In this document: positions 1 to 7,679 of the stretch, piece after piece
How positions within the stretch are numbered: the first letter of the stretch is position 1
Layout of the letters: every line of letters begins with the position of its first letter
Assembly: GCF_000312105.1 (NCBI RefSeq)
Contig: NZ_HE978638.1
Coordinates: 1-64,000 of the forward strand
Length of the DNA stretch: 64,000 nucleotides
Source of the DNA: Aeromicrobium massiliense JC14
Lineage (GTDB): Bacteria; Actinomycetota; Actinomycetes; Propionibacteriales; Nocardioidaceae
Direction: 5' to 3'
Made by a program: the position numbers and the translations under genes
Notes under the pieces: generated by a model
Database searches by the model: none
What the model saw: the letters and a program-made list of their open reading frames with translations, nothing else
What the model was told of the DNA's origin: nothing

Positions 1-42
1 CCCTGTGTGTGGGATGGTGACTGGTTTTGATATCTCCATAGA

Positions 43-161
43 GTTTCGGCGACCATGGCGAGAGGGAAACACCCGGTAACATTCCGAACCCGGAAGTTAA
101 GCCTCTCAGCGCCGATGGTACTGCCCCCGGGAGGGGGTGGGAGAGTAGGACGTCGCCGGAC
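43..161 (+). rRNA. rrf: 5S ribosomal RNA
   Basis: About 119 bases with 5S hallmarks: a 5' end beginning GTTTCGGCGACC that pairs with the 3' end GTCGCCGGAC, the internal CCGAACCCGGAAGTTAAG loop region at about 87-104, and the GATGGTACTGC segment. It is the last gene of an rRNA operon; bases 1-42 are the 23S-5S spacer. The ends are set by the terminal helix and could be off by one or two bases. Confidence 0.95.
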
Positions 162-173
162 AACCTTTAGAGC

Positions 174-208
174 GCGAGGCCGCCCCCACACCAGGGGGAC
201 GGCCTCGC
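174..208 (+). terminator. hairpin terminator after 5S rRNA
   Basis: GCGAGGCCG (174-182) pairs with CGGCCTCGC (200-208), extended by CCCCC/GGGGG around a six-base loop. It lies 13 bases after the 5S gene and has no clear U-tract, as is common in actinobacteria. Confidence 0.75.
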
Positions 209-240
209 AGCCATTTCTGGACCTCTCGAGGTCCAGGCCT

Positions 241-284
241 CGAGGAGGGGCCCATCCTGAGCGATCAGGACGGGCCCCTCCTCG
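241..284 (+). terminator. second, stronger rRNA operon terminator
   Basis: A perfect 13-base outer stem, CGAGGAGGGGCCC (241-253) with GGGCCCCTCCTCG (272-284), plus an inner TCCTGA/TCAGGA stem on a GCGA tetraloop. With the preceding hairpin it forms a tandem terminator insulating the Tad locus from rRNA transcription. I see nothing coding from 285 to 399. Confidence 0.8.
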
Positions 285-399
285 TCGTTCGGCCAGACGT
301 ACGTCCCACGACATCCACAGATCGCAGCCGAGGGGTTGCCTCTCGACTGGCGTTCCGGTGACCATCTGAGGACAGGTGCCGTTCGGGGGAAGGCATGAC

Positions 400-1644
400 A
401 TGGCTGAGCGGGCGTCCGCGGCGTTGGTCGACAAGGTGCGCCTCGCCGTGCGCGCACAGCGCATCGATCCGGTCGCCGAGTCCCACGAGGTGCAGCGCAT
501 CGCTCGCGAGGTGGTGCGTGAGCACGAGCAGCGCAGCCTGACCGGCTCGGTCTCGGCGCTCGCGGAGCCCGAGCTCGAGGTCGAGCGGCTCGTGGCGGAC
601 GTCAGTGGTCTGGGCCCGTTGCAGCCGCTGCTGGACGACCCGTCGGTCGAGGAGATCTGGATCAACGACCCGGCTCGCGTGTTCGTCGCGCGAGGCGGCA
701 AGCACGAGCTGACGAGCATCATGCTGACGACCGAGCAGGTCCGTGAGCTGGTCGAGCGGATGCTGTCGACGTCCGGGCGGCGCCTTGACCTGTCCACGCC
801 GTTCGTCGACGCGATGCTCCCGGGCGGACACCGGCTCCACGTCGTCCTCGAGGGCATCAGTCGCGGGTTCGCCGCCGTGAACATCCGCAAGTTCGTGGCG
901 GCCGCTCACACGCTCGACGACCTCGTCTCTCTCGGCACCCTCGACCAGCACGCAGCGGACTTCCTCGGGGCGAGCGTGCGGGCCGGCCTCAACATCGTGG
1001 TGTCCGGCGGCACGCAGGCCGGCAAGACCACCCTGCTGAACTGCCTGGCGTCGTCCATCCCCGGCAGTCAGCGACTCATCTCGGTCGAGGAGGTCTACGA
1101 GCTGCAGTGCCGGGTGCCCGACTGGGTCAGCCTGCAGACCCGCCAGGCCGGGCTCGAGGGCACGGGCGAGGTGACGCTGCGCGACCTGGTGAAGGAGGCC
1201 CTGCGCATGCGCCCGAGCCGACTGATCATCGGCGAGGTGCGTTCCGCCGAGTGCCTGGACCTGCTGCTCGCTCTCAACGCCGGCCTCCCCGGCATGGCCT
1301 CGATCCACGCGAGCTCGGCCCGCCAGGCGCTGGTCAAGCTGTGCACGCTGCCGCTGCTGGCCGGCGAGAACATCGGCAGCCGGTTCGTCGTGCCCACGGT
1401 CGCCAGCTCGGTCGACCTGGTGGTGCACACCGGCCTGGACCACGACGGGCGCCGTGGGGTCCGCGAGATCGTGGCCGTCACCGGGCGGGTCGAGAACGAC
1501 ACCATCGAGACCGAGCCGGTGTTCGTTCGTCGCGGTGCCCACCTCGAGCGAGCCGGTGGGGTGCCGGCCCGGCGCGACGCCTTCGCCCAGGTCGGCATCG
1601 ACCTCGACGAGCTGCTGGGGACGGACGCATGGGCAGCCTCGTAG
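400..1644 (+). CDS. tadA: TadA/CpaF family secretion ATPase
   Basis: Hexameric ATPase (414 aa) of the type II/IV secretion superfamily that powers assembly of Flp/Tad pili at the inner face of the membrane. The Walker A motif GGTQAGKTT is at residues 203-211 (the usual second G/S of GSGKTT is QA here). The GEVRSAE Walker B/Asp-box region and a downstream SIHASS His-box follow. The ATG at 400 is chosen because a strong GGGGGAAGG Shine-Dalgarno lies about 7 bases upstream; an in-frame GTG at 376 would add eight residues but lacks one. It is the first gene of a seven-gene operon, and its end overlaps tadB by 16 bases. No CpaE/Ssd-like gene precedes it, since an rRNA operon lies directly upstream. 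Confidence 0.92.
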   Translation: MAERASAALVDKVRLAVRAQRIDPVAESHEVQRIAREVVREHEQRSLTGSVSALAEPELEVERLVADVSGLGPLQPLLDDPSVEEIWINDPARVFVARGGKHELTSIMLTTEQVRELVERMLSTSGRRLDLSTPFVDAMLPGGHRLHVVLEGISRGFAAVNIRKFVAAAHTLDDLVSLGTLDQHAADFLGASVRAGLNIVVSGGTQAGKTTLLNCLASSIPGSQRLISVEEVYELQCRVPDWVSLQTRQAGLEGTGEVTLRDLVKEALRMRPSRLIIGEVRSAECLDLLLALNAGLPGMASIHASSARQALVKLCTLPLLAGENIGSRFVVPTVASSVDLVVHTGLDHDGRRGVREIVAVTGRVENDTIETEPVFVRRGAHLERAGGVPARRDAFAQVGIDLDELLGTDAWAAS

Positions 1645-2480
1645 GACTCGCGCTGGGTACCGGTCTCGCCCTTGTCTGGTGGACGTGGGTCGACCCGTCC
1701 TGGCGACCGGCCGCGCGCACGGAACGACCGCGCACCTCTCTCCTGGTGCGCGCCGGCATCCCGGACGTCCGTCTGCGGAGCCTGGTCGGGCTGTGCGGAG
1801 GCACGTTCGTGCTGGTCTTCCTGGTGGTGGCCGGCATCTCCGGTGTCGCGGTCGTCGGGCTCGCCCTGGCGGTCATGGCCGCGGTGCTCCCCGTCGGCGT
1901 GCTGCGAGCCCGGGCGGCGCGACGCACCCGCGAGCTGGCCGCCCTGTGGCCCGACGCTGTCGACAATCTCGCGTCCGCCGTGCGGGCGGGACTATCCCTC
2001 CCCGAGGCGCTGCAGCAGCTGGGGGAGCGAGGGCCCGAGGGTCTGCGCGAGCCGTTCGTCGCCTTCGGGCGCGACTACCAGGCGACCGGACGTTTCCACG
2101 ACAGCCTCGACCGGCTCAAGGACCGCCTGGCGGACCCGGTCGGCGACCGCGTCGTGGAGGCGCTCCGGATCGCGCGGGACGTCGGCGGCGGCGACCTCGG
2201 ACGGATGCTCCGCTCGCTCTCGGGCTTCCTGCGCGAGGATCTGCGCACCCGCCGTGAGCTGGAGTCGCGACAGTCCTGGACCGTGACCGGCGCAAAGCTC
2301 GCCGTCGCAGCACCGTGGATCGTCCTGCTGCTGATGAGCTTCCAGCGCGACGTCGTCGCTCGTTTCGCTGACGGTGCGGGTCCCTTGGTCCTGGGCGTCG
2401 GTGCGATCGCGTGCCTGGTGGCCTACCGGCTCATGCTGCTCATCGGACGGCTCCCGGTCGAGCGGAGGATCCTGGCATGA
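1629..2480 (+). CDS. tadB: TadB-like pilus platform membrane protein
   Basis: Integral membrane protein (283 aa) of the type II secretion F-domain family. Two hydrophobic helices occur near the N-terminus (about residues 3-15 and 55-90), a soluble F domain follows with the typical DAVDNLASAVRAGLSLPEAL pattern, and hydrophobic helices close the C-terminus. It is expected to pair with TadC as the membrane platform on which the TadA ATPase acts. The ATG at 1629 lies inside the end of tadA and its stop overlaps the tadC start (ATGA), implying translational coupling. Confidence 0.88.
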   Translation: MGSLVGLALGTGLALVWWTWVDPSWRPAARTERPRTSLLVRAGIPDVRLRSLVGLCGGTFVLVFLVVAGISGVAVVGLALAVMAAVLPVGVLRARAARRTRELAALWPDAVDNLASAVRAGLSLPEALQQLGERGPEGLREPFVAFGRDYQATGRFHDSLDRLKDRLADPVGDRVVEALRIARDVGGGDLGRMLRSLSGFLREDLRTRRELESRQSWTVTGAKLAVAAPWIVLLLMSFQRDVVARFADGAGPLVLGVGAIACLVAYRLMLLIGRLPVERRILA

Positions 2481-3397
2481 CCCCGCTGCTCGGTGGCGCG
2501 CTGGGCGCGGCCCTCGCCTGCGGCGTGCTGCTTCTCGCCACGACGTGGGCCGGCGGACGCCGTCCGGCTCTCTACGACCGCGTCGCGCCGTACGTGCGCG
2601 ACGTCCGGCCGGACGCGTACACCGTCGGCCGACGCGGGACCTGGGGCGGGCTGCTCGCGCCGGCGCTCGCCTGGGCCGGCGATCGGCTCGGCCGGCTGCT
2701 CGGCGGGACGTCGAGCGTCGAGCAGCGGCTGGCCCGCCTGGGCAGTGGCCAGACGGTTGCCGGCTTCCGGGTGCAGCAGGTGCTGTGGGGCGTGGCCGGC
2801 TTCGCGCTCTGCGCGAGCGTCTCGTTGTGGTGGCTCGTCGGCGCCGGGGCACCGTCACCGGCCCTCCTGGTGCTGTGTCTGGTGGGTGCCACCGTCGGCG
2901 TGCTCGCGCGCGACAACGCCCTGACCGCCCAGGTGAACCGACGCGAGCAGCGCATGCGCGAGGAGCTCCCGACAGTCGCCGACCTGCTCGCCCTCGCGGT
3001 GGCCGCGGGCGAGGGGCCCACCGCGGGGCTCGAGCGCGTCGTCAAGGTCAGCCACGGCGAGCTCTCGCGGGAGCTGGCCCGCGTGCTGGCCGACATCCGC
3101 ACCGGGACGACCATGACGCGGGCGCTCGACGAGCTGGCGGCTCGCACCGGGCTGGCGTCGTTGGCTCGCTTCGCCGAGGGCCTGGCCGTCGCGGTCGATC
3201 GCGGCACGCCGCTCGTGGACGTGCTGCACGCTCAGGCGGCCGACGTCCGCGAGTCGGGCCGGCGCGAGCTCATGGAGCTCGGTGGGCGGCGCGAGGTGGC
3301 CATGATGCTGCCGGTCGTCTTCCTGATCCTGCCGGTCACCGTCGTCTTCGCCTTCTACCCGGGCCTCATCGGGCTGAGCCTCACGTCCGGGACCTGA
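2477..3397 (+). CDS. tadC: TadC-like pilus platform membrane protein
   Basis: Second F-domain membrane protein (306 aa) of the Tad machine. The N-terminal helix is at about residues 2-17, a pair of helices lies in the middle, and the cytoplasmic F domain contains LPTVADLLALAVAAGEGP. A final hydrophobic helix (MMLPVVFLILPVTVVFAF) is near residues 275-295. The start codon overlaps the tadB stop as ATGA. The family member and position after tadB are typical; the individual contribution is inferred from homologous loci. Confidence 0.88.
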   Translation: MTPLLGGALGAALACGVLLLATTWAGGRRPALYDRVAPYVRDVRPDAYTVGRRGTWGGLLAPALAWAGDRLGRLLGGTSSVEQRLARLGSGQTVAGFRVQQVLWGVAGFALCASVSLWWLVGAGAPSPALLVLCLVGATVGVLARDNALTAQVNRREQRMREELPTVADLLALAVAAGEGPTAGLERVVKVSHGELSRELARVLADIRTGTTMTRALDELAARTGLASLARFAEGLAVAVDRGTPLVDVLHAQAADVRESGRRELMELGGRREVAMMLPVVFLILPVTVVFAFYPGLIGLSLTSGT

Positions 3398-3417
3398 CCA
3401 ACCGCAAGGGGGAACTG

Positions 3418-3588
3418 ATGAACCGACTGCTGAGCCGGCCGTGGCGCCGGCGTGACGAACGAGGCGACGTGCCGGGCTGGGTGATGGTCACCGTGATGAC
3501 CGCCGGTCTGGTCGCCGCGCTGACCGCCATCGCGGGCCCGCAGCTGCGCAACATGCTCACCACGGCGCTGTCGTCCGTCGGCGGGTGA
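3418..3588 (+). CDS. short pilin-like membrane peptide of the Tad locus
   Basis: A 56-residue protein with a basic N-terminus (RPWRRRDERG), then one hydrophobic helix (about residues 20-42) and a short polar tail. Size and position directly after tadC match the Flp/DUF4244-type major pilin slot of actinobacterial tad operons, so it is probably the pilus subunit or a minor pilin. The canonical class III cleavage site G-xxxx-EF is not evident: after ERGDVPG comes WVMVTVM, without a Glu at +5. A strong AAGGGGGA Shine-Dalgarno precedes the ATG. Confidence 0.7.
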   Translation: MNRLLSRPWRRRDERGDVPGWVMVTVMTAGLVAALTAIAGPQLRNMLTTALSSVGG

Positions 3589-3589
3589 C

Positions 3590-3976
3590 GTGCGCCGGGC
3601 CCGGGACGAGCGCGGTTCGGCCGTGGTCGACTTCGTGCTCGTCATGCTCGTCCTGGTGCCGCTGGTCCTGGGCGTCATGCAGGTCGCGCTCGTGCTGCAC
3701 GTGCGCAACACCCTGGAGGCCGCCGCGACGGAGGGCGCCCGGGTCTCCGCCGGCCTGGGGGCGACGCCCGGTGACGGCAGCGAGCGCGCACGTCAGATGA
3801 TCCGCACCTCGATCGCCGACCGTTTCGCCCGGGACGTCACCGCGTCCCGCACCAGCATCGGTGGCCTGCCGGGCACGGTCGTGCGTGCCCGGGCGTCGGT
3901 GCCGCCGCTCGGGCTGTGGGGGCCGGGCGTCGCCGTGGAGGTCGAGGGACGCGCGCTCGCGGAGGTCGAGCCGTGA
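3590..3976 (+). CDS. TadE-like pseudopilin
   Basis: 128 residues starting at GTG one base after the preceding stop. A short basic N-terminus with RDERGSAVVDF is followed by one long hydrophobic helix (about residues 13-36) and a soluble domain. This is the TadE architecture, in which the prepilin peptidase cuts at G-S near an acidic residue (here Asp replaces the usual Glu). TadE-like proteins are minor pilins needed for Tad pilus function. The stop overlaps the next gene (GTGA). Confidence 0.8.
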   Translation: MRRARDERGSAVVDFVLVMLVLVPLVLGVMQVALVLHVRNTLEAAATEGARVSAGLGATPGDGSERARQMIRTSIADRFARDVTASRTSIGGLPGTVVRARASVPPLGLWGPGVAVEVEGRALAEVEP

Positions 3977-4407
3977 GCCGTGGCGAGCGGGGCAGCGCGA
4001 CCATCGAGATGGTCTGGCTGGTGCTGCTGCTCGTCGTGCCGCTGGTCTACCTGCTGCTCTCGGTGCTGGAGGTGCAGCGCGCCGCCTACGCGACGTCCGC
4101 CGCGAGCGCCGCGGCGGCGAAGGCGTACGTCCGCGCGCCCGACGTCGCCACGGCGCAGGCCCGGGCACGCCTCGCCGCGGTGGCCACCCTGGAGGGGCGC
4201 GGCGTGATGGGGGCGCGGGTGGACGTCGTGTGCCGTCCGAGCCCGGCCGACTGTCTCAAGCCCGGCTCCTCGGTGCGGGTCACGGTGTCCGGCTCGCAAC
4301 GGCTCCCGTTCGTGCCGGACGTGCTCGGCGGGCCGATCGCGTCGGTCGCCGTCGACAGCGCGCACACCGAGCCCTACGGCTCGTACCGCGCGGAGGCGCC
4401 GCGATGA
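3973..4407 (+). CDS. second TadE-like pseudopilin
   Basis: 144 residues with the same layout as its upstream neighbour: RGERGSATIEMVWLV cleavage region with the conserved Glu, then a hydrophobic helix ending near residue 33, then an Ala-rich soluble domain containing a Cys pair (VCRPSPADC). It is likely a TadE/TadF minor pilin. The GTG at 3973 overlaps the previous stop by four bases; its own stop overlaps the next ATG. Two TadE-like proteins in a row are usual for Tad loci, which carry tadE and tadF. Confidence 0.8.
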   Translation: MSRGERGSATIEMVWLVLLLVVPLVYLLLSVLEVQRAAYATSAASAAAAKAYVRAPDVATAQARARLAAVATLEGRGVMGARVDVVCRPSPADCLKPGSSVRVTVSGSQRLPFVPDVLGGPIASVAVDSAHTEPYGSYRAEAPR

Positions 4408-4808
4408 GGCGCGACGACGGGTACGCGAGCGTCATGATCGTCGGGTTCTTCCTCGTGGTCGCGCTCCTGAGCGTCGTCGTGGTCAACGCCACCGACGCCT
4501 ACCTGGCCCGCCAGGACCTCGGCCACCTCGCCGACGGTGCCGCTCTCGCCGCGGCCGACGGGTTGCGCGAGCAGACGGTCTACACCCAGGGACTCGGGCA
4601 GGACGCGCCGCTCGACCCGGTGCAGGCGCGTCGGCTGGTCGCCGAGCACGTGTCGGGCCAGGGGGTGACGGGTATGGAGGTGGTGACCACCGAGGACGGC
4701 GTCCAGGTGCGGCTCACCCGGCCCGAGCCGCTCGCGTTCACCGTCCCGGGGATGCCGCGGGTCGCGACCGTCCGTGCCGACGCGCACGCGTCGTTGCGTC
4801 TCGACTGA
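4404..4808 (+). CDS. TadE/TadG-like helicase-neighbourhood-type pilus protein
   Basis: 134 residues: a short MRRDDGYASVMIVGF N-terminus, one hydrophobic helix (about residues 9-29), then a segment with DLGHLADGAALAAADGL. This pattern is typical of the small Rv3654c-type TadE-like proteins that end actinobacterial tad operons. ATGA overlap with the previous gene places it as the last cistron. Function is inferred only from the family and operon. Confidence 0.75.
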   Translation: MRRDDGYASVMIVGFFLVVALLSVVVVNATDAYLARQDLGHLADGAALAAADGLREQTVYTQGLGQDAPLDPVQARRLVAEHVSGQGVTGMEVVTTEDGVQVRLTRPEPLAFTVPGMPRVATVRADAHASLRLD

Positions 4809-4893
4809 GACCGGGGCCGACCCGGCGCCGTAGTCCGACAGTTGTAGCGTAAATCGTGTACGACCCAGTCCGGGCCGTGGAAGAGAGGTCACC

Positions 4894-5943
4894 ATGAAAG
4901 CCGTCGTGTTCGACGCGTACAAGACGTTCCCGCGCCTGCGCGAGATCGACAAGCCCACTCCCGGTCCCGGTGAGGTGCTGCTCAAGGTCGCTGGTGCCGG
5001 GGCCTGCCACTCCGACGTCGCGGTGTTCCGCGACTTCGACGCCGACTTCGGCCCCGCCCAGCTGAAGCCGTCGTTCGTCCTCGGCCACGAGAGCTCCGGC
5101 TGGGTGGAAGAGGTCGGCGAGGGCGTCACCGGCATCGAGGTCGGCGACGCCTACCTCGTCTACGGCCCCACCGGCTGCGGCCACTGCCGCGCCTGCTCGC
5201 GCGGGCAGGACACCTACTGCGAGAACGCCGCCACCATGCCGTACCTGGCCACCGGCCTCGGCCGCGACGGTGGCATGGCCGAGTACGTCGCCGTGCCGGC
5301 TCGCAACCTCGTCCCGCTCGGTGACGCCGACCCGGTCGCCGCCGCGCCGCTCTCGGACGCCGGCCTCACGCCCTACCACGCGATCAAGCTCGCCCTGCCC
5401 ACGCTGGCCGGAGGCGGCAAGCACGCCCTCGTCATCGGCCTGGGCGGGCTCGGCCAGATCGCCGTGCAGATCCTCACTGCGCTCACCGGCGCCACGGTCA
5501 TCGCCACCGACACCCGCGAGGACGCCATGCAGCGCGCCGCCGCCAACGGCGCCGTCACCGTCGCCGGTGGGGAGGGCCAGGCCGACCGCATCCGCGAGGC
5601 CACCGGCGGCAAGGGGGTCGACGCCGTCTTCGACTTCGTCGGCGTCGACCCCACCATCGCGCTCGCCATGTCGGTCGTCGCGCTGCGCGGCCGCGTGACG
5701 GTCGTCGGCATCGGCAACGGCACCTTCGCGTGGAACTTCTACGGCGCCCCCTACGAGGTCGAGCTCACCAGCACCTACTGGGGCACGATCGAGGAGCTCC
5801 ACGAGGTCGTCGACCTGTACCGGGCCGGCCAGATCACGCCCGAGGTCGAGATCTTCTCGATCGACGACGCGCTCGAGGCGTACCGCAAGCTCGAGGCCGG
5901 CGAGCTCGCCGGCCGTGCCGTGGTCGCGCCGCACGGCGCCTGA
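4894..5943 (+). CDS. zinc-dependent NAD(P)-linked alcohol dehydrogenase
   Basis: Medium-chain dehydrogenase/reductase (349 aa) that oxidises alcohols or reduces aldehydes/ketones with NAD(P). Catalytic zinc ligands are visible: Cys38 in ACHSD and the GHE motif. The structural zinc site is present as CGHCRACSRGQDTYC (C-x2-C-x2-C-x7-C). The Rossmann motif GLGGLG lies near residue 183. An AGAGAGG-type Shine-Dalgarno precedes the ATG, and the upstream 85-base gap after the tad operon presumably carries its promoter. The substrate cannot be read from the sequence. Confidence 0.9.
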   Translation: MKAVVFDAYKTFPRLREIDKPTPGPGEVLLKVAGAGACHSDVAVFRDFDADFGPAQLKPSFVLGHESSGWVEEVGEGVTGIEVGDAYLVYGPTGCGHCRACSRGQDTYCENAATMPYLATGLGRDGGMAEYVAVPARNLVPLGDADPVAAAPLSDAGLTPYHAIKLALPTLAGGGKHALVIGLGGLGQIAVQILTALTGATVIATDTREDAMQRAAANGAVTVAGGEGQADRIREATGGKGVDAVFDFVGVDPTIALAMSVVALRGRVTVVGIGNGTFAWNFYGAPYEVELTSTYWGTIEELHEVVDLYRAGQITPEVEIFSIDDALEAYRKLEAGELAGRAVVAPHGA

Positions 5944-5960
5944 CGAGCGACGCTCGGCGG

Positions 5961-6779
5961 CTAGGGCGTCACGCCCATGCCGGCGAGCAGGCGTCCGGCG
6001 AGCTCCTCGTCGCCCTCCACCGTGCGGGCGGCGTCGAGCCCGACCGGACGCCGTCCGCCGGCCGCGAGGATGAACGCCTCGCGGTCGAGCACGAGCGCCG
6101 CGCCCGCGTGGTCGGACGCGCCGGGCGTCACCGCGCCGCGTCCGTCGTCACGCACCGCGACGGTCACCGGCTCGTGCCCCTCGACCTGCAGCGCGACCGA
6201 CGTGCCGGGCGCCTCCTTGAGCCGCTTCGCGAGCACGTAGCCGAGGCTCTCGGTCAGGTAGTCGACGACGTGGGCAGCGGCGGGGGAGTCCAGGCCGCCG
6301 GGACGCCCGACAGCCCGACGGACGTCCTGCTCGTGCATCCACACGTCCAGCGGCCGGTTGCGCAGCAGCGTGCGGGTCGACCAGCCGATCGCGCCGAACA
6401 GCCCGATCGCCGGGGCGTCCGGATCCATCGGCGGCTCGGCGGCCAGGTGCTCGCGACGCTTCGCCGCGCTCGTGCGGATCTCGTCGACCAGCTCGGCGCC
6501 GGTGCGGTCGGTACGCGCCAGCACGCCGGCCTCGGTGAACATGCCCATGTCGCTGCGCACGTGGCCGGGACGCTCGAAGGTCACGTCCTCGTGCCGGCCG
6601 CCCGCGGTGAGGTGCTCCAGGTGCGCGGTGTGTGCGGCCACGGCGTGCACGTCCCAGCCGGGCAGGTCGGTGGCGAGGTGCCACTCGTCGTCCGACAGGC
6701 CGTCGAGCACGTCGGCGAAGGCGTTCACCGCCTGCCACCAGACGTCGATCTCGTGCTGCAGGGGAGAGGTGTCCGTCAT
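5961..6779 (-). CDS. maleylpyruvate isomerase N-terminal (DinB-like) family protein
   Basis: 272 residues. The N-terminal half has the four-helix DinB/mycothiol-dependent isomerase pattern, with the conserved start PLQHEIDVWWQAVNAF, LPGWDVHAVAAHTAHLE (metal-ligand His region) and the late WMHEQDVR. The C-terminal half resembles the sterol-carrier-like domain of TIGR03083/TIGR03086 proteins. Members are thought to be metal- and mycothiol-dependent enzymes, but the reaction is unknown. It is convergent with the dehydrogenase and divergent from the lipoprotein at 6853; a TACGGT box ending 7 bases before the ATG suggests leaderless transcription. Confidence 0.8.
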   Translation of the reverse strand: MTDTSPLQHEIDVWWQAVNAFADVLDGLSDDEWHLATDLPGWDVHAVAAHTAHLEHLTAGGRHEDVTFERPGHVRSDMGMFTEAGVLARTDRTGAELVDEIRTSAAKRREHLAAEPPMDPDAPAIGLFGAIGWSTRTLLRNRPLDVWMHEQDVRRAVGRPGGLDSPAAAHVVDYLTESLGYVLAKRLKEAPGTSVALQVEGHEPVTVAVRDDGRGAVTPGASDHAGAALVLDREAFILAAGGRRPVGLDAARTVEGDEELAGRLLAGMGVTP

Positions 6780-6786
6780 GGGCGTC

Positions 6787-6792
6787 ACCGTA
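6787..6792 (-). promoter_or_regulatory. -10 box, leaderless promoter
   Basis: TACGGT on the minus strand ends 7 bases before the ATG at 6779, with no Shine-Dalgarno. Confidence 0.5.
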
Positions 6793-6839
6793 GGGGAGGC
6801 GAGGTCCGCGTCCGGGATGAGAGCCGCGTCCGACCTGGC

Positions 6840-6845
6840 TAGGGT
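6840..6845 (+). promoter_or_regulatory. -10 box, leaderless promoter of the first lipoprotein gene
   Basis: TAGGGT ends 7 bases before the ATG at 6853. The same box and spacing recur before the paralogue at 7680. Confidence 0.55.
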
Positions 6846-6852
6846 CATCAGC

Positions 6853-7641
6853 ATGCTGGGGGTTCGCGCCACAGGCGCCGTGTTGATGTCCGTGCTGCTG
6901 CTCACCGCCTGCTCGGGTGGTGACGACGAGCCGAAGGCCACGCCGACCACGTCTAGCCCGTCCGCCTCGCCGTCGGCGACGCCGTCCTCGAGCGCCACCC
7001 CGTCCACGTCGTCCGACGTCCCGGCCAGCTGCGCCGAGCTCGGGCTCGACGCGGGCGCGCGCGTCCCGGGTCGGGGCCTCGGCACGTGCCTGGACGACGC
7101 GCTGAAGCAGGCCGGCTCGGGCGTCGAGCAGGTCGTCGGCGAGGACGTCAGCGCCACCATCCGCTTCACCTGGGCCGACGAGGTCTCCTACGCCGGCGAG
7201 GTGCAGAGCTCCGACGGCCCGGTCGGCCTCGTCGTCGTGCCGCCGACCACGTGGGTCGACCTCGGCGACGCCTGGGCGAAGTCGGACCCGTCCGGGGACG
7301 AGAACGAGGTGCTCGCGGCCGACATCGGCGGCCTCGTCGCCCCGGTCGCCGACCCGAGCACCGTCGTCGACCTGGTCGGCGGCTCGAAGCAGTGGACGGT
7401 CGGACGCCGCACCGACAAGCTCGACCAGCCGGACGGCACCACGGTCACGGTCTGGGCCCTGGAGTCCGCCCCGTTCACCGCGGACGGCTCGCAGGTGCGG
7501 GACGCCGTGCTGTGGCTGGACGACGACACGCTCGCCCCGGCCGGCATGAAGGCCACCATCACCGCGGACGGCACCACGACGACGGTCACCCGCTACTTCA
7601 GCCAGCTCGGCGAGGCGCAGAAGATCACCCCGCCGCAGTGA
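6853..7641 (+). CDS. lipoprotein of unknown function, paralogue 1
   Basis: 262 residues with a classical lipoprotein signal: hydrophobic stretch ending in the lipobox LTAC|S at residues 15-18, then a long Ser/Thr/Pro-rich linker (about residues 25-55) and a soluble domain. The domain carries two cysteines spaced as PASCAELG...GTCLDDAL, and ends LGEAQKITPPQ. These elements recur in the next gene, so the pair is a tandem duplication. The overall size and fold-like pattern recall actinobacterial LppX/LprG-type or DUF-type cell-surface lipoproteins, but I cannot assign a family. Confidence 0.8.
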   Translation: MLGVRATGAVLMSVLLLTACSGGDDEPKATPTTSSPSASPSATPSSSATPSTSSDVPASCAELGLDAGARVPGRGLGTCLDDALKQAGSGVEQVVGEDVSATIRFTWADEVSYAGEVQSSDGPVGLVVVPPTTWVDLGDAWAKSDPSGDENEVLAADIGGLVAPVADPSTVVDLVGGSKQWTVGRRTDKLDQPDGTTVTVWALESAPFTADGSQVRDAVLWLDDDTLAPAGMKATITADGTTTTVTRYFSQLGEAQKITPPQ

Positions 7642-7667
7642 CCGGCAGCGCCCGCGGTCGGCGCGGC

Positions 7668-7673
7668 TAGGGT
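7668..7673 (+). promoter_or_regulatory. -10 box, leaderless promoter of the second lipoprotein gene
   Basis: TAGGGT ends 6 bases before the ATG at 7680. Confidence 0.55.
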
Positions 7674-7679
7674 GCGAGC

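Noticed and set aside
265-1542. Long open frame on the minus strand opposite tadA (425 codons)
   Set aside because: High-GC mirror frame of tadA; low-complexity His/Arg/Asp-rich protein with no family resemblance and no Shine-Dalgarno.
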